64,000 bases of DNA, from contig WRGR01000044.1 of NCBI GenBank assembly GCA_009787085.1, forward strand, positions 17,017-81,016. The letters are read 5' to 3'. Positions 8,024 to 16,008 of this stretch are shown piece after piece (positions within the stretch are counted from its first letter, which is position 1; each line of letters starts with the position of its first letter). The stretch is from Actinomycetes bacterium (GTDB lineage: Bacteria; Actinomycetota; Coriobacteriia; Coriobacteriales; UBA8131). Under the pieces are notes generated by a model. It did not search any database and was not told where the DNA came from. It saw only the letters and a list, made by a program, of their open reading frames with translations. A program made the translations under genes and the position numbers.

Positions 8024-8073
8024 AATCAGGGCTAATCAGGGCTAATCGGGGCTAATCGGGGCTAATCGGGGCA
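8024..8073. repeat. 10-bp tandem repeat, five copies
   Basis: The unit AATCRGGGCT repeats five times head to tail from 8024. The first two copies have A and the last three have G at the fifth position, and the last copy ends in CA. It lies between the tRNA-Val terminator and an ORF remnant. Confidence 0.85.
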
Positions 8074-8098
8074 TGTTTACGTGATATAAGAGCTGTGC

Positions 8099-8650
8099 GT
8101 GGCGGAAGCGTCGCTGAACAATTTGGCGGCCGACAAGATATGCGGTCTGCTTTCGGATGTCGAGGGCATGTTGGGTGCCGATGCCCTGTATCTGAATGGG
8201 CCGATGACGTACCTTATTGAGGCACGGTTCCTACGTGTATCATAAATGTCGATAACAGATGACTGCAGGAACCTGAAGGACAAGGACAACGACACGATAT
8301 CCAGGTACAAGAGAGCCTTGGAGCGGTTCGACTCCCTTGTCGAGCGCGGGCTTGTGTCGAGGAGGGAGCCGATCGAGACAGGAAGGGGTAGCCGGGCCTA
8401 CGGCGGGAAATCCTGTGACGGCCTGTGCAGTGGCCAGATTGGCCGCACCTTCGACCTCAGCCCCCACATCGCCAAGGGCGCCAAGCGCCCTCGACCTGAC
8501 GGCACCGGTGCAGACGACGGCCGGGCTGACGGCACCGGCGGCGGCAAGAAGGGCGGGCCGGACCCCGCCAAGGCCGCCGAGGGCCACATGGCCAACGGCT
8601 CGTGGGAGGCGTGGCACCGAACTGTGCCTAGGTATTGGGCGCTATAGATG
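8099..8650 (+). pseudogene. Broken ORF of unknown family beside tRNA-Val
   Basis: One reading frame runs from GTG 8099 for 48 codons to TAA at 8243-8245, then continues in the same frame at ATG 8246 for 134 codons to TAG at 8645-8647. The second half begins MSITDDCRNLKDKDND and contains RYKRALERFDSLVERGLVSR, which looks helical and charged like a DNA-binding or initiator segment. Its C-terminus is Gly, Asp and Lys rich and of low complexity. There is no ribosome site before 8246, so it reads best as one gene interrupted by a nonsense codon. I do not recognise the family. GC content looks higher than in the core genes. Confidence 0.35.
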
Positions 8651-8795
8651 GATTGTGTGGCCAGTTCTAATCATGCAAGCCTGTCGTGCAGGGCCCCGGT
8701 ATTCGATGTTTTTTTTGCATGAGCTGCGCCCATGTATGGCGCTGTGTGTGCGGACGGTGCGTCTGGCCCCGGCCAGCCCAACTTACGAGCTGCGC

Positions 8796-9200
8796 TTAAT
8801 AGCGTGTTTTGACGTCGTCGTCCACGCCCTCCTCTAGGTCCTCCATGCCCCTGAATGCCCAGACGGCCACGATGGCCGGAAAGGCGAGCTGGAACACGCC
8901 GTGCGCCGCCAGGAGCACCCGCTCGTCTGCTGTCATTCCGGAGTCTATGTCTATGGTCCCATCCTCAAAGTCGTAGGATGATATGTCGGTGCCGGTTGCG
9001 GCCTGCAATATCTTCGACATTGAGTCGAACGGGATCGACAGGGCGTTGCCCGGGATGTTCGCCAGCTTCTGTATGCCGGCCGCAACCGGGTCCGCATTTA
9101 CACCATAGGACTTGAAGTCGGTGTGCGGCGGCTCGACGAAGGAGGCGGCGGCGACAAAGGCAATGACCGTCAACGCCCATCTGAGGATGCCCTTGCCCAT
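8796..9200 (-). CDS. Hypothetical membrane protein, 134 aa
   Basis: The protein begins MGKGILRWALTVIAFVAAASF, a hydrophobic N-terminal helix that could be a signal anchor, and has a second helix near residues 97-117 (AAHGVFQLAFPAIVAVWAF). The acidic tail is DLEEGVDDDV. The region in between is polar. No ribosome site of quality is visible. It lies in the same reading frame as the ORF just upstream, separated by a TAG and 14 codons. I recognise no family. The small size, membrane helices and tRNA-proximal setting would fit an integrated phage or conjugative element, but nothing proves it. Confidence 0.4.
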   Translation of the reverse strand: MGKGILRWALTVIAFVAAASFVEPPHTDFKSYGVNADPVAAGIQKLANIPGNALSIPFDSMSKILQAATGTDISSYDFEDGTIDIDSGMTADERVLLAAHGVFQLAFPAIVAVWAFRGMEDLEEGVDDDVKTRY

Positions 9201-9242
9201 TCTCAGCCAGCCGTGCCCTGTGGCCGTCGGCCGCCCTCCGGC

Positions 9243-9644
9243 CTACGCCTTGGCAAGGCGTTCCAGCCTGTCGATTATGATGCGCCCGTTGGACAGCACC
9301 GCGGCGTCGTTCACGAGTATCCTCCCCTGCCCGTCCTCCAGCCGCGCCAGCAGCGCCCGCGACTCGGCCATGTGCGTCTCGATGAGCGTGGAGAGCATCT
9401 TGCGGTCGTTCAGGAGCAGGGCCATGGTGGCGGTGTTGTTGTCGATGACGGAGGTGCAGTTGCGGATCAGCTCGTTGATCTCGCCGGTCTGGCGCATCTG
9501 GACCTTGCCGCGCTCGACCGTCTGCTCCAGCATCCGCTTGATGGTCGGGAACAGCATCAGGAAGACGGCCAGCCCGAAGGCGATCAGCGCGATCGGGACG
9601 CCGGTGCTCTCTATTACGTCCGCCAGTGACTGGTAGTCCTGCAT
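9243..9644 (-). CDS. Hypothetical membrane-anchored coiled-coil protein, 133 aa
   Basis: The start ATG at 9644 has GAGGCGGA upstream. Residues 13-34 form one transmembrane helix (GVPIALIAFGLAVFLMLFP). The rest is predicted helical and charged (MLEQTVERGKVQMRQTGEIN, then MLSTLIETHMAESRALLARL), like a coiled coil facing one side of the membrane. The topology recalls phage holin-like or spanin-like proteins and small conjugation proteins, without a diagnostic motif. It shares its frame with the next ORF across a TAG stop, so the two could be halves of a single 280-residue gene broken by a nonsense mutation. Confidence 0.45.
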   Translation of the reverse strand: MQDYQSLADVIESTGVPIALIAFGLAVFLMLFPTIKRMLEQTVERGKVQMRQTGEINELIRNCTSVIDNNTATMALLLNDRKMLSTLIETHMAESRALLARLEDGQGRILVNDAAVLSNGRIIIDRLERLAKA

Positions 9645-9679
9645 GGTAGTCCGCCTCGTCTGAGTGGCCGCACGGTCCT

Positions 9680-9710
9680 TTCAACGGGGATGATACATTT
9701 AGTTTATAAT
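9680..9710 (+). promoter_or_regulatory. Possible promoter of the amidase gene
   Basis: A perfect TATAAT at 9705-9710 lies 50 bp before the amidase start. The only -35 candidate is TTCAAC at 9680-9685 with a long 19-bp spacer, so the promoter is plausible but not strong. Confidence 0.35.
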
Positions 9711-9759
9711 GGCTCGAACAGAGTGACCACATTTTTATTCACGATGATACGGAAGGTCT

Positions 9760-10734
9760 ATGGCTTCTGTTTTGGACAAAAGCAGTGTTCGTGCAAAGGC
9801 TTCGGCTGCCATGAGTGCTGTCGCCCTATGTACAACGACTGTTTTCGTGCTACTCGGCCTTTCCGGATGTGCAGAGCCTCTTGCAACCGGGCAGGGGAGT
9901 GGCAAAGCTGATGCCGATTGGGCAGCCGCCCAGTTCGACTCGGAGCAAGGCATCAGCGACCAGAAGGCAAACACAGGCGCTGAGGCCACCCAGGGCGGCG
10001 ATGACAGTCAGAATAGCACTGCCGCCAAAAAGGAGGGCACCGACAGCTTGGACCCCAAGGCCGCAACGCAAGCCGACGATGCCCAAAGCCATGACACTGC
10101 CAAACAGCAAGACAGCGAAAATGCCGCCGCCCCAAGCACCTCCAAGCCCAGCACCGCCGCCCTATATGCCGCCTTGGGAATCACCGAAGACTACCGCAGC
10201 GAGTTCGTGCATGGTGAGAAGCCTGGCAAATACCAGAAGTACATCGTGCTCCATGACACTGAGGGCACCAGCTCGGCGGCATCGGTGATCAACTACTGGG
10301 ACTCCAATAACAACTACGTGGCCACCCACTTTATCGTCAACACCGACGGTTCGGTGTATCAGGCCGTACCTCTGGACAAGATCGCCCACCATGTCGGCTT
10401 CGGCGACGTTGGCCATAATGCCCTTTATGGGGTCAGTGACGAGTCACGCGACGACAAGCGCGGCACCAAGCCCTACAGCAAGTCCTTTCCGGACTACGGT
10501 ATGAACTCCTATTCGGTGGGCATTGAGATGGTGCATGTCGGCGGTGCTGGCCCTTATCCCGAGGCCCAGCTCAAGGCATTGGACAAGCTGATCGCCTATA
10601 TCGATGCCTACTATGGTTTTCAGTCCAAGATAATCGCCCACAATGACTGGTGCTCACCGAACTCTGACACCTCCAAGGAGTTCGCCCATTACTTGGCAAA
10701 CTACAAAAACCATCGCAGCTATCAAGAGAAGTGA
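9760..10734 (+). CDS. N-acetylmuramoyl-L-alanine amidase, secreted lipoprotein (Amidase_2)
   Basis: A 324-residue exported protein. A long N-terminal signal ends in LSGC, placing the lipid-modified Cys at residue 37. Residues 40-140 are a low-complexity Ala, Asp, Gln, Ser linker, probably spanning the wall. The catalytic domain from about 145 contains YIVLHDTEG, THFIVNTDG, IAHHVGFG and IIAHNDWCSPNSDT, which hold the zinc histidines of the PGRP/T7-lysozyme-like amidase fold. It would cut the amide bond between MurNAc and the stem peptide during wall turnover. It stands alone, 112 bp before phoH. Confidence 0.9.
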   Translation: MASVLDKSSVRAKASAAMSAVALCTTTVFVLLGLSGCAEPLATGQGSGKADADWAAAQFDSEQGISDQKANTGAEATQGGDDSQNSTAAKKEGTDSLDPKAATQADDAQSHDTAKQQDSENAAAPSTSKPSTAALYAALGITEDYRSEFVHGEKPGKYQKYIVLHDTEGTSSAASVINYWDSNNNYVATHFIVNTDGSVYQAVPLDKIAHHVGFGDVGHNALYGVSDESRDDKRGTKPYSKSFPDYGMNSYSVGIEMVHVGGAGPYPEAQLKALDKLIAYIDAYYGFQSKIIAHNDWCSPNSDTSKEFAHYLANYKNHRSYQEK

Positions 10735-10845
10735 AGGAGTCTTGTTGCGTCCTGCTACAATATGTAGAGGCTTAAACAGGGGCTGCTCCCTGACTATGCA
10801 CATCATGCACCGTATCCTGTACTGAGGCAAGATGAAAGGAGGCCC

Positions 10846-11844
10846 GTGGAACAGGCGCATGTCTCCCTAACCATCCCCGATGGCTTGGATGTCACTGCCT
10901 TGGCCGGCATCAACGACCAACTGTTGCGCAGCATCGAAGATCGCTTTGATGCCCGCATCGTTCTTCGTGGCTCGATGCTGGATATCCAGGGCGACCCGCT
11001 GGAGACCCAAATGCTAACGGCCTTGCTCACTGGCATGATCCAAACACTGGAGGCGGGCAAGCCCATATCGGCAGATGCATTGCTTCAGTCCATCGACCTG
11101 CTGCGTCATGGCGAGACAAGCCCTTCCTTGCTGCGGGAGGATGTTCTGCTCAGCTATCACGGCAAGTCGATTCGAGCCAAGACGGGCGGCCAGAAACGCT
11201 ATGTGGATGCCATCCGCACCCATACCGTGACCTTTGGAATTGGCCCGGCGGGTACTGGCAAGACCTACTTGGCAATGGCCGTGGCTGTGGCCGCGCTGAG
11301 CCGCAAGGAAGTCTCGCGGCTGATTCTGACTCGTCCGGTGGTCGAGGCCGGTGAGAGCCTGGGGTACCTGCCGGGCAGCTTGAGCGATAAGATCGATCCC
11401 TATATCCGGCCGCTTTATGACGCGCTCTTCGACATGATGGATGCGGAGAAGGGCAACCAGCTGATCGAGCAGGGAGTGATCGAGATCGCTCCTTTGGCCT
11501 TCATGCGCGGACGTACCCTAAACGACAGTTTTGTGATTCTTGATGAGGCGCAAAACACTACGGCCGAGCAGATGAAGATGTTCTTGACCCGTTTAGGATT
11601 CGGCTCCAAGATGGTCATCACCGGCGATATCACCCAGCTTGACTTGCCGCGGCGGCTCTCCGGCTTGCAGAGTGTCCGCCATATCCTCGAGGATTTGCCG
11701 GATGTCGCCTTTATCGAGCTGGCTGCCGCTGACGTTGTGCGCCACTCGCTAGTGCAGCGGATCGTCGCGGCTTATGACGTTGCCGAGAACAAGGCGCGGG
11801 AGCAGGTCGTAAGCGAGGCAAGTGGGGGAGGCGGCGGCCGATGA
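10846..11844 (+). CDS. phoH: PhoH-like ATPase
   Basis: A 332-residue cytosolic ATPase that starts at GTG 10846, just after AGGAGG. Walker A GPAGTGKT is at residues 133-140 and the Walker B region reads FVILDEAQNTT. The N-terminal 100 residues are the usual PhoH extension. PhoH is linked to RNA metabolism and is commonly encoded next to ybeY. Its stop overlaps the ybeY start (ATGA), which points to translational coupling in a five-gene operon. Confidence 0.93.
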   Translation: MEQAHVSLTIPDGLDVTALAGINDQLLRSIEDRFDARIVLRGSMLDIQGDPLETQMLTALLTGMIQTLEAGKPISADALLQSIDLLRHGETSPSLLREDVLLSYHGKSIRAKTGGQKRYVDAIRTHTVTFGIGPAGTGKTYLAMAVAVAALSRKEVSRLILTRPVVEAGESLGYLPGSLSDKIDPYIRPLYDALFDMMDAEKGNQLIEQGVIEIAPLAFMRGRTLNDSFVILDEAQNTTAEQMKMFLTRLGFGSKMVITGDITQLDLPRRLSGLQSVRHILEDLPDVAFIELAAADVVRHSLVQRIVAAYDVAENKAREQVVSEASGGGGGR

Positions 11845-12323
11845 ACGTGGCTTTCGATATGACCTATGCGCCCAGTGGAATACCCTTGACAGGGCTGCTG
11901 GATGACTTGGAGGGCCTCGCGCTTTATGTCTTGACCGCAGAGAATGCCCCGGAGACAGGCGAGCTTTCCGTCTCCTTCGTCGACACCCAGAAGATGCGGG
12001 AGCTGAACCGCCAGTATCGTAACGTCGACCGTCCGACTAACGTGCTCTCCTTTGCGATCGACCCCGATATGGAGGAAGGTCAAGACCTCCTGCTCTTAGG
12101 CGACGTGATTATTGCCCCCCAGGTAGCCGAGGCCGCTGCCCAGGAATACCAGTGCAGCCTACAAGAAGAGCTGCAGCTGCTGTTGGTGCATGGCATCCTG
12201 CATATCTTGGGCTACGATCACATTGATGATTCCGAGGCCGAGGTAATGGAGGCGCACGAGGACGAGCTGCTCTGTGCTTGGCGAAAGCTTGGTGCAGGGG
12301 AGGAGGACAGCAGCCATGGCTAA
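11841..12323 (+). CDS. ybeY: Endoribonuclease YbeY (rRNA maturation factor)
   Basis: A 160-residue metalloenzyme needed for 16S rRNA 3'-end processing and ribosome quality control. The zinc signature HGILHILGYDH lies at residues 117-127, and NVDRPTNVLSF is the conserved segment before it. Its ATG overlaps the phoH stop by four bases, and its end overlaps the dgkA start by eight. Confidence 0.95.
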   Translation: MNVAFDMTYAPSGIPLTGLLDDLEGLALYVLTAENAPETGELSVSFVDTQKMRELNRQYRNVDRPTNVLSFAIDPDMEEGQDLLLLGDVIIAPQVAEAAAQEYQCSLQEELQLLLVHGILHILGYDHIDDSEAEVMEAHEDELLCAWRKLGAGEEDSSHG

Positions 12324-12708
12324 GAAGACCAATAAACCAGGGCAATCATCATTGCCTGCGGCCTTTAGCTTTGCCATCCAAGGCATCGCGTATACAGTAA
12401 GGTCGCAACGCAATATGCGCATTCACCTGGTTGTTGCCGTGTTGGCGGTGATAGCCGGGTTTGTACTTTGTCTGAGTGCCGTGGAGTGGTCGGTCATTGT
12501 CATCTGCATTGCCTTGGTCTTGGCCACCGAGATGTTGAACACCGCCATCGAGGCGGTCGTCGACTTGGCCTCACCCGAGCTGCACCCCAAGGCCAAGATA
12601 GCTAAAGACGTTGGTGCCGGCATCGTGCTGATCTTTGCTTTGCTCTCGGTTATCTCTGGTTTGATTGTCTTTGTCAATGCCCTGATACGGTTAGTGGGCT
12701 TTGGATGA
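12316..12708 (+). CDS. dgkA: Diacylglycerol/undecaprenol kinase (DgkA family)
   Basis: The chosen start is ATG 12316, with GAGGAGGA about 10 nt upstream, giving 130 residues and three membrane helices. The signature TEMLNTAIEAVVDL (residues 71-84) carries the catalytic glutamates of the family. In Gram-positives this enzyme phosphorylates undecaprenol, supplying the lipid carrier for wall synthesis. An upstream ATG at 12274 would add 14 residues but lacks a comparable ribosome site. Confidence 0.92.
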   Translation: MAKKTNKPGQSSLPAAFSFAIQGIAYTVRSQRNMRIHLVVAVLAVIAGFVLCLSAVEWSVIVICIALVLATEMLNTAIEAVVDLASPELHPKAKIAKDVGAGIVLIFALLSVISGLIVFVNALIRLVGFG

Positions 12709-13685
12709 CAGATGCAGGCGAGTTGCGGGCGGCGGCTGCGACCAGCGGCCGGCTGGCCACTGCTGCCGACGGCCCCCCGCAGCCGGGTACTGGCTTTCGT
12801 AGCGGCTTTGTGACCTTGGTCGGCAGGCCGAACAGTGGCAAGTCCAGCTTGGTGAACGCGCTCTTGGGGCAGAAACTGGCGATAGTCAGCGATACTCCGC
12901 AGACCACCCGGCACCGTTTCCGGGCGATATTGGACTCCGCCGACTACCAGATGGTGATCGTCGACACCCCTGGCATCCATAAGCCACATGATGCTTTAGG
13001 CGAGGAGCTGAACAAGTCGGCCATCAAGGCCTTGGAGGCAGTGGATGTGGCAGTCTTCGTACTCGATGCTGCCAAGCCCTTCGGTCGTGGCGACGAATGG
13101 GTGTTGGAGCATTTGCGCAAGCTCTCCCAGCCCCGGCTGCTGGTTTTATCCAAGACCGACTTGGCAGACAACGCAGTTTGTGCTGAACAGGTTGCCGCTG
13201 CCCAGGCTTTCTTGGATTTTGACGGCATTTACCCGCTCAGTTCGCTTGCGGGTCGGGGCTTACAGGAATTCGTTGACGGCTGTGTGGCACGGCTGCCCGC
13301 AGGCCCGCGCTGGTTTCCCGAGGGCACACAGACCGACCAGGACCTCTCAGTGCTGGTGGCCGAGTTCATTCGGGAGAAGATACTCTTCGTGACTAGCCAG
13401 GAAGTGCCCCATGCCGTTGGTGTGGTTACTGAGAACTTAGAGTATGATCGCAAGCGCGGCCTGACCAGCATCCAGGCCTTCATCTATGTCGAGAGCAAGT
13501 CACAGATCGGCATTATCATCGGCAAGGGTGGCGAGCGTATCAAGACTATCGGCACCCAGGCCCGTCATGACCTGGAGCAGCTGCTGGGTACCAAAGTGTT
13601 TTTGGACCTGCGGGTCAAGCTGCGGAAGGGGTGGCGTCGCGATATCAACCAAATCAAGCGCTTCGGTTACCGGGTCGGGGACTGA
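12705..13685 (+). CDS. era: GTPase Era
   Basis: A 326-residue ribosome-assembly GTPase. G1 is GRPNSGKS at residues 40-47, G3 DTPG follows in VIVDTPGIHKP, and G4 reads SKTD rather than NKxD. The C-terminal KH domain (GIIIGKGGERIKTIG) binds the 3' end of 16S rRNA. There is an extra Ala-rich N-terminal tail of about 30 residues, so the true start could be internal, but the ATG overlapping the dgkA stop (ATGA) is favoured. It functions with YbeY and RecO neighbours in a conserved operon. Confidence 0.95.
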   Translation: MTDAGELRAAAATSGRLATAADGPPQPGTGFRSGFVTLVGRPNSGKSSLVNALLGQKLAIVSDTPQTTRHRFRAILDSADYQMVIVDTPGIHKPHDALGEELNKSAIKALEAVDVAVFVLDAAKPFGRGDEWVLEHLRKLSQPRLLVLSKTDLADNAVCAEQVAAAQAFLDFDGIYPLSSLAGRGLQEFVDGCVARLPAGPRWFPEGTQTDQDLSVLVAEFIREKILFVTSQEVPHAVGVVTENLEYDRKRGLTSIQAFIYVESKSQIGIIIGKGGERIKTIGTQARHDLEQLLGTKVFLDLRVKLRKGWRRDINQIKRFGYRVGD

Positions 13686-13687
13686 GA

Positions 13688-14545
13688 ATGCCCACTGAGC
13701 CTGTCGAGCTGCTGGTGCTGAAGAAGACCAAGCTGGGCGAGACCGACCTGATCATCACCGGTTATAGCAGCGACGGTCGGCAAATAAGGGCAGTGGTCAA
13801 GGGCGGCCGTAAGCCCGGCTCGCGAACCGGCAGCCACTTGGAGCTGTTCTGCCGCAGCAGTGTGCTCCTGTACAAAGGGCGGAAGCTGGACACGGTGACC
13901 GAGGCCAAGCTGCTGGAGGCCCATGTCGGCTGCCGTCAGGGAATCGAGCATCATGCCGCTGCCTCGGTTTTGGCCGAACTGTTAGAGCAGGTGTCCCGCG
14001 ATGCCTTCCCGGAGCCACGGCTCTTTGCCTTGGTGGACACGACCTTCGCAGTTATCGCCAAGGTGCCGGTTGAGGGACTGTCATTGCTGGTCGCGGCAGG
14101 CCTACTGAAGATCACTGCCCAAGCCGGCTTTTTGCCTTGTTTGGACTGTTGCGCGGTTTGTGGCAGTCCGACCTGGGGGCAGGCGGGGTCAGCAGCAGCA
14201 GGAGAAGGTGCAGCGGCGGCCGCAGAGAACGCAGAAGGCGCGGAAAGTGGCTCAGCCAGCGGCAGCGCTAGGGGGACGGTGGCCTTCAGCTATCTCCAAG
14301 GCGGCGTGGTTTGCCCGGACTGCCAGACCGAGCTTAGCTCAGAAGGGCTGGCAGAGCTGCCAAGCCCACTTCTAAAGTGGGCCGACTTGGCCATTCACAG
14401 CCGCTTTGAGGAGCTTGTCCACTATGCTGACGATGCCCACCAAAAGTTAGGCAAACTGCTCTTGGGGTTCGCCCGGGAATGGATGCGCGCCCACGTCAGC
14501 CCGAAGAACCGCTCACTGGACTTCTACACTGAAAGATGCCTGTAG
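13688..14545 (+). CDS. recO: DNA repair protein RecO
   Basis: A 285-residue protein that loads RecA with RecR during gap repair. ATG 13688 lies two bases after the era stop. The N-terminal OB fold begins ELLVLKKTKLGETDLIITGY. Zinc cysteines appear as CLDCCAVC and CPDC. Between these pairs is an inserted run of about 35 Ala, Gly, Ser and Glu residues (near 165-200) not usual for RecO, which would extend the loop between the zinc ligands. The end reads HVSPKNRSLDFY, close to the family pattern LKSLDFL. Confidence 0.92.
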   Translation: MPTEPVELLVLKKTKLGETDLIITGYSSDGRQIRAVVKGGRKPGSRTGSHLELFCRSSVLLYKGRKLDTVTEAKLLEAHVGCRQGIEHHAAASVLAELLEQVSRDAFPEPRLFALVDTTFAVIAKVPVEGLSLLVAAGLLKITAQAGFLPCLDCCAVCGSPTWGQAGSAAAGEGAAAAAENAEGAESGSASGSARGTVAFSYLQGGVVCPDCQTELSSEGLAELPSPLLKWADLAIHSRFEELVHYADDAHQKLGKLLLGFAREWMRAHVSPKNRSLDFYTERCL

Positions 14546-14562
14546 GACCATAAAAGGAATAG

Positions 14563-14724
14563 AGGCATGAACATGGCAGTAAGCTGCAAGGCACCACAGG
14601 CGACCATCTGCCATTCTATATCAAGGACAGCAACTTGGTCGTCCTCTGGCCCATGTGGGACAACCGGTACTACCCGGTCGCCATCCCGCTCCCGGAGCTG
14701 GCCGACGACATTATTGCAACGTCA
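14563..14724 (+). pseudogene. Orphan gene fragment of unknown family
   Basis: The plus frame after a TAG reads KLQGTTGDHLPFYIKDSN, then VVLWPMWDNRYYPVAIPLPE and LADDIIA. It looks like real protein sequence but has no start codon in frame. It runs into the inverted end of the Fic fragment near 14720. I do not recognise the parent gene. Confidence 0.4.
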
Positions 14725-14881
14725 GGCCGGCGACCGTGCGGCCGTCATATATCTCTTGTGTTTGAGGATACGTGACCGCAATGCCCTCAAGGTTCGCCTC
14801 CTTGTAAATCAAGTCCGCGATATCCCTTTTGGCCAAGCCTATATTCTCTTCCTGAGTCATTGCGTACTTCCGCTCGAACAT
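14711..14881 (-). pseudogene. N-terminal fragment of a Fic-family gene
   Basis: The start at ATG 14881 has AAGGAG 8 nt upstream. The peptide MTQEENIGLAKRDIADLIYK, then EANLEGIAVTYPQTQEIYDG and RTVAGL, matches the N-terminus of Fic (AMP-transfer type) proteins that begin with a helix and the LEGIAVTxPxT segment. It then stops after about 56 codons at the junction with an unrelated fragment on the other strand. The catalytic HPFxxGNGR region is absent, so it is a truncated remnant. Confidence 0.6.
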
Positions 14882-14969
14882 ACCTTTTGCTCCTTCGCTG
14901 CCAGAACGCCTCATGCCCGTCGTATCCTTGCCCTCCGCTGTGTTCGCTACGCCCCATTCTACTTTCCGG

Positions 14970-14985
14970 CCGTATCAGTATACGG
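14970..14985. repeat. Palindrome CCGTAT-N4-ATACGG
   Basis: A perfect 6-bp inverted repeat with a 4-nt centre lies about 90 bp upstream of the Fic fragment start and 14 bp after the end of ahbB. On the minus strand it also contains TATACT, a possible -10, so it could be an old operator for the Fic gene. Confidence 0.4.
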
Positions 14986-14998
14986 TACCAAGGGGTTG

Positions 14999-15490
14999 CT
15001 AGTAGTAGCGCATGCTGCTTTTCTTGAACTCCTTGACACTGAACAGTAGCTGGTAGTCGAATACCCCCGTCAACTGGCTGAGTCCTTGGGCCAAGGCGAT
15101 GCATTCCGCCTCAGAACGAGCGTGAATCATGGTGTAGACGGAGTAGGGGAATCCCGGCAGCGCTGACCGTTGGTAGCAGTGGGAGACGTAGGCCTCGGCG
15201 GCGAACAATTTGCCTACCCTCGCGGCATCTTCATCAGGCACGTTCCAAACCACCATGGCATTGGCAGTGAAGCCGATGTTCTGGTGTCTAGGAATGGCGG
15301 CCAAGCGCTTCAAGATGCCCTGGTCTTTGAACCAGGCCAGCCGCTCAAGCAGGTGTTCCAATGAGATGCCCAGGTCGTCGGCAATCAACTGATAAGGGTC
15401 TGGGGCTATGGGCACGTCGCCTTGGAGCCTGCTGATTATCAGCCTGTCCGTCGCCGACAACTCGATGTGACCGTTAACATTGCCGCTCAT
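14999..15490 (-). CDS. ahbB: Siroheme decarboxylase subunit AhbB
   Basis: A 163-residue member of the Lrp/AsnC-like heme-pathway family. It has an N-terminal winged helix (LSATDRLIISRLQGDVPI) and a C-terminal domain ending EFKKSSMRYY, the typical AhbB ending. Together with AhbA it removes the two acetate carboxyls at C12 and C18 of siroheme to give 12,18-didecarboxysiroheme. Last gene of the ahbCDAB run; its ATG overlaps the ahbA stop by four bases. Confidence 0.88.
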   Translation of the reverse strand: MSGNVNGHIELSATDRLIISRLQGDVPIAPDPYQLIADDLGISLEHLLERLAWFKDQGILKRLAAIPRHQNIGFTANAMVVWNVPDEDAARVGKLFAAEAYVSHCYQRSALPGFPYSVYTMIHARSEAECIALAQGLSQLTGVFDYQLLFSVKEFKKSSMRYY

Positions 15491-16008
15491 AGGGCGAACC
15501 TGGCATCGACTTTAAAAAGCTGGGCAGAGGGCAGCGTGTAGATGCTGACACCGATACGCTGCTCCATCTCTCGAATGGTGCCCTCTAAGGCTGCGGCGCT
15601 GGCGGCAATGACTGTGAACCAAAGGTTATAGGCATTGCTACGCAGGTAGTTGTGGGTAACGCAGTCGTAGCTACTGATGATGTCTGCTGCTTCATCCACG
15701 TTGGCAAGAGGCACTGCGGCGGCGCAGAGCGTGGTGGAGAAGCCCAGCGAACGGCTGTTGAAAACACCGCCGAAACGGCGGATGACACCGGCTTGGCGCA
15801 TCGCCTGGGCGCGGTCTACGGCTTCCCGCTCGCTGATACCCAGCTGCTCGGCCAAGGCCAGAAACGGCCGCTCGCATAAAGGCAGCCCATCTTGCAGCAG
15901 GTTCAACAGCTCCCTGTCAGTGGCATCCATCTCTAGGGTGTCGCTGTACGCCCCATTTCCACCAGCGGCCATTTCCTGGCCTACCACGCTTGTCTCCATC
16001 CCGCTCAC
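15487..16008 (-). CDS. ahbA: Siroheme decarboxylase subunit AhbA
   Basis: A 173-residue partner of AhbB with the same AsnC-like layout: DATDRELLNLLQDGLPLCER at the N-terminus, GVIRRFGGVFNSRSLGF in the middle (the Arg-rich segment conserved in these decarboxylases) and a C-terminal regulatory-type fold. It forms the heterodimer that starts the alternative haem route from siroheme. The start overlaps the ahbD stop by four bases, so translation is coupled. Confidence 0.87.
   Translation of the reverse strand: MSGMETSVVGQEMAAGGNGAYSDTLEMDATDRELLNLLQDGLPLCERPFLALAEQLGISEREAVDRAQAMRQAGVIRRFGGVFNSRSLGFSTTLCAAAVPLANVDEAADIISSYDCVTHNYLRSNAYNLWFTVIAASAAALEGTIREMEQRIGVSIYTLPSAQLFKVDARFAL

Noticed and set aside
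8246..8650. Intact small replication or mobilisation gene
   Set aside because: It has no ribosome site, an in-phase upstream stop and a low-complexity tail, so it is treated as part of a broken gene.
8965..9732. 255-codon minus-strand ORF
   Set aside because: It overlaps the two membrane ORFs in another frame, is very Arg/Ala/Gly-rich without hydrophobic pattern, and has no ribosome site.
7864..9760. Attachment-site duplication of the tRNA-Val 3' end
   Set aside because: No second copy of the tRNA 3' sequence was found within the window.
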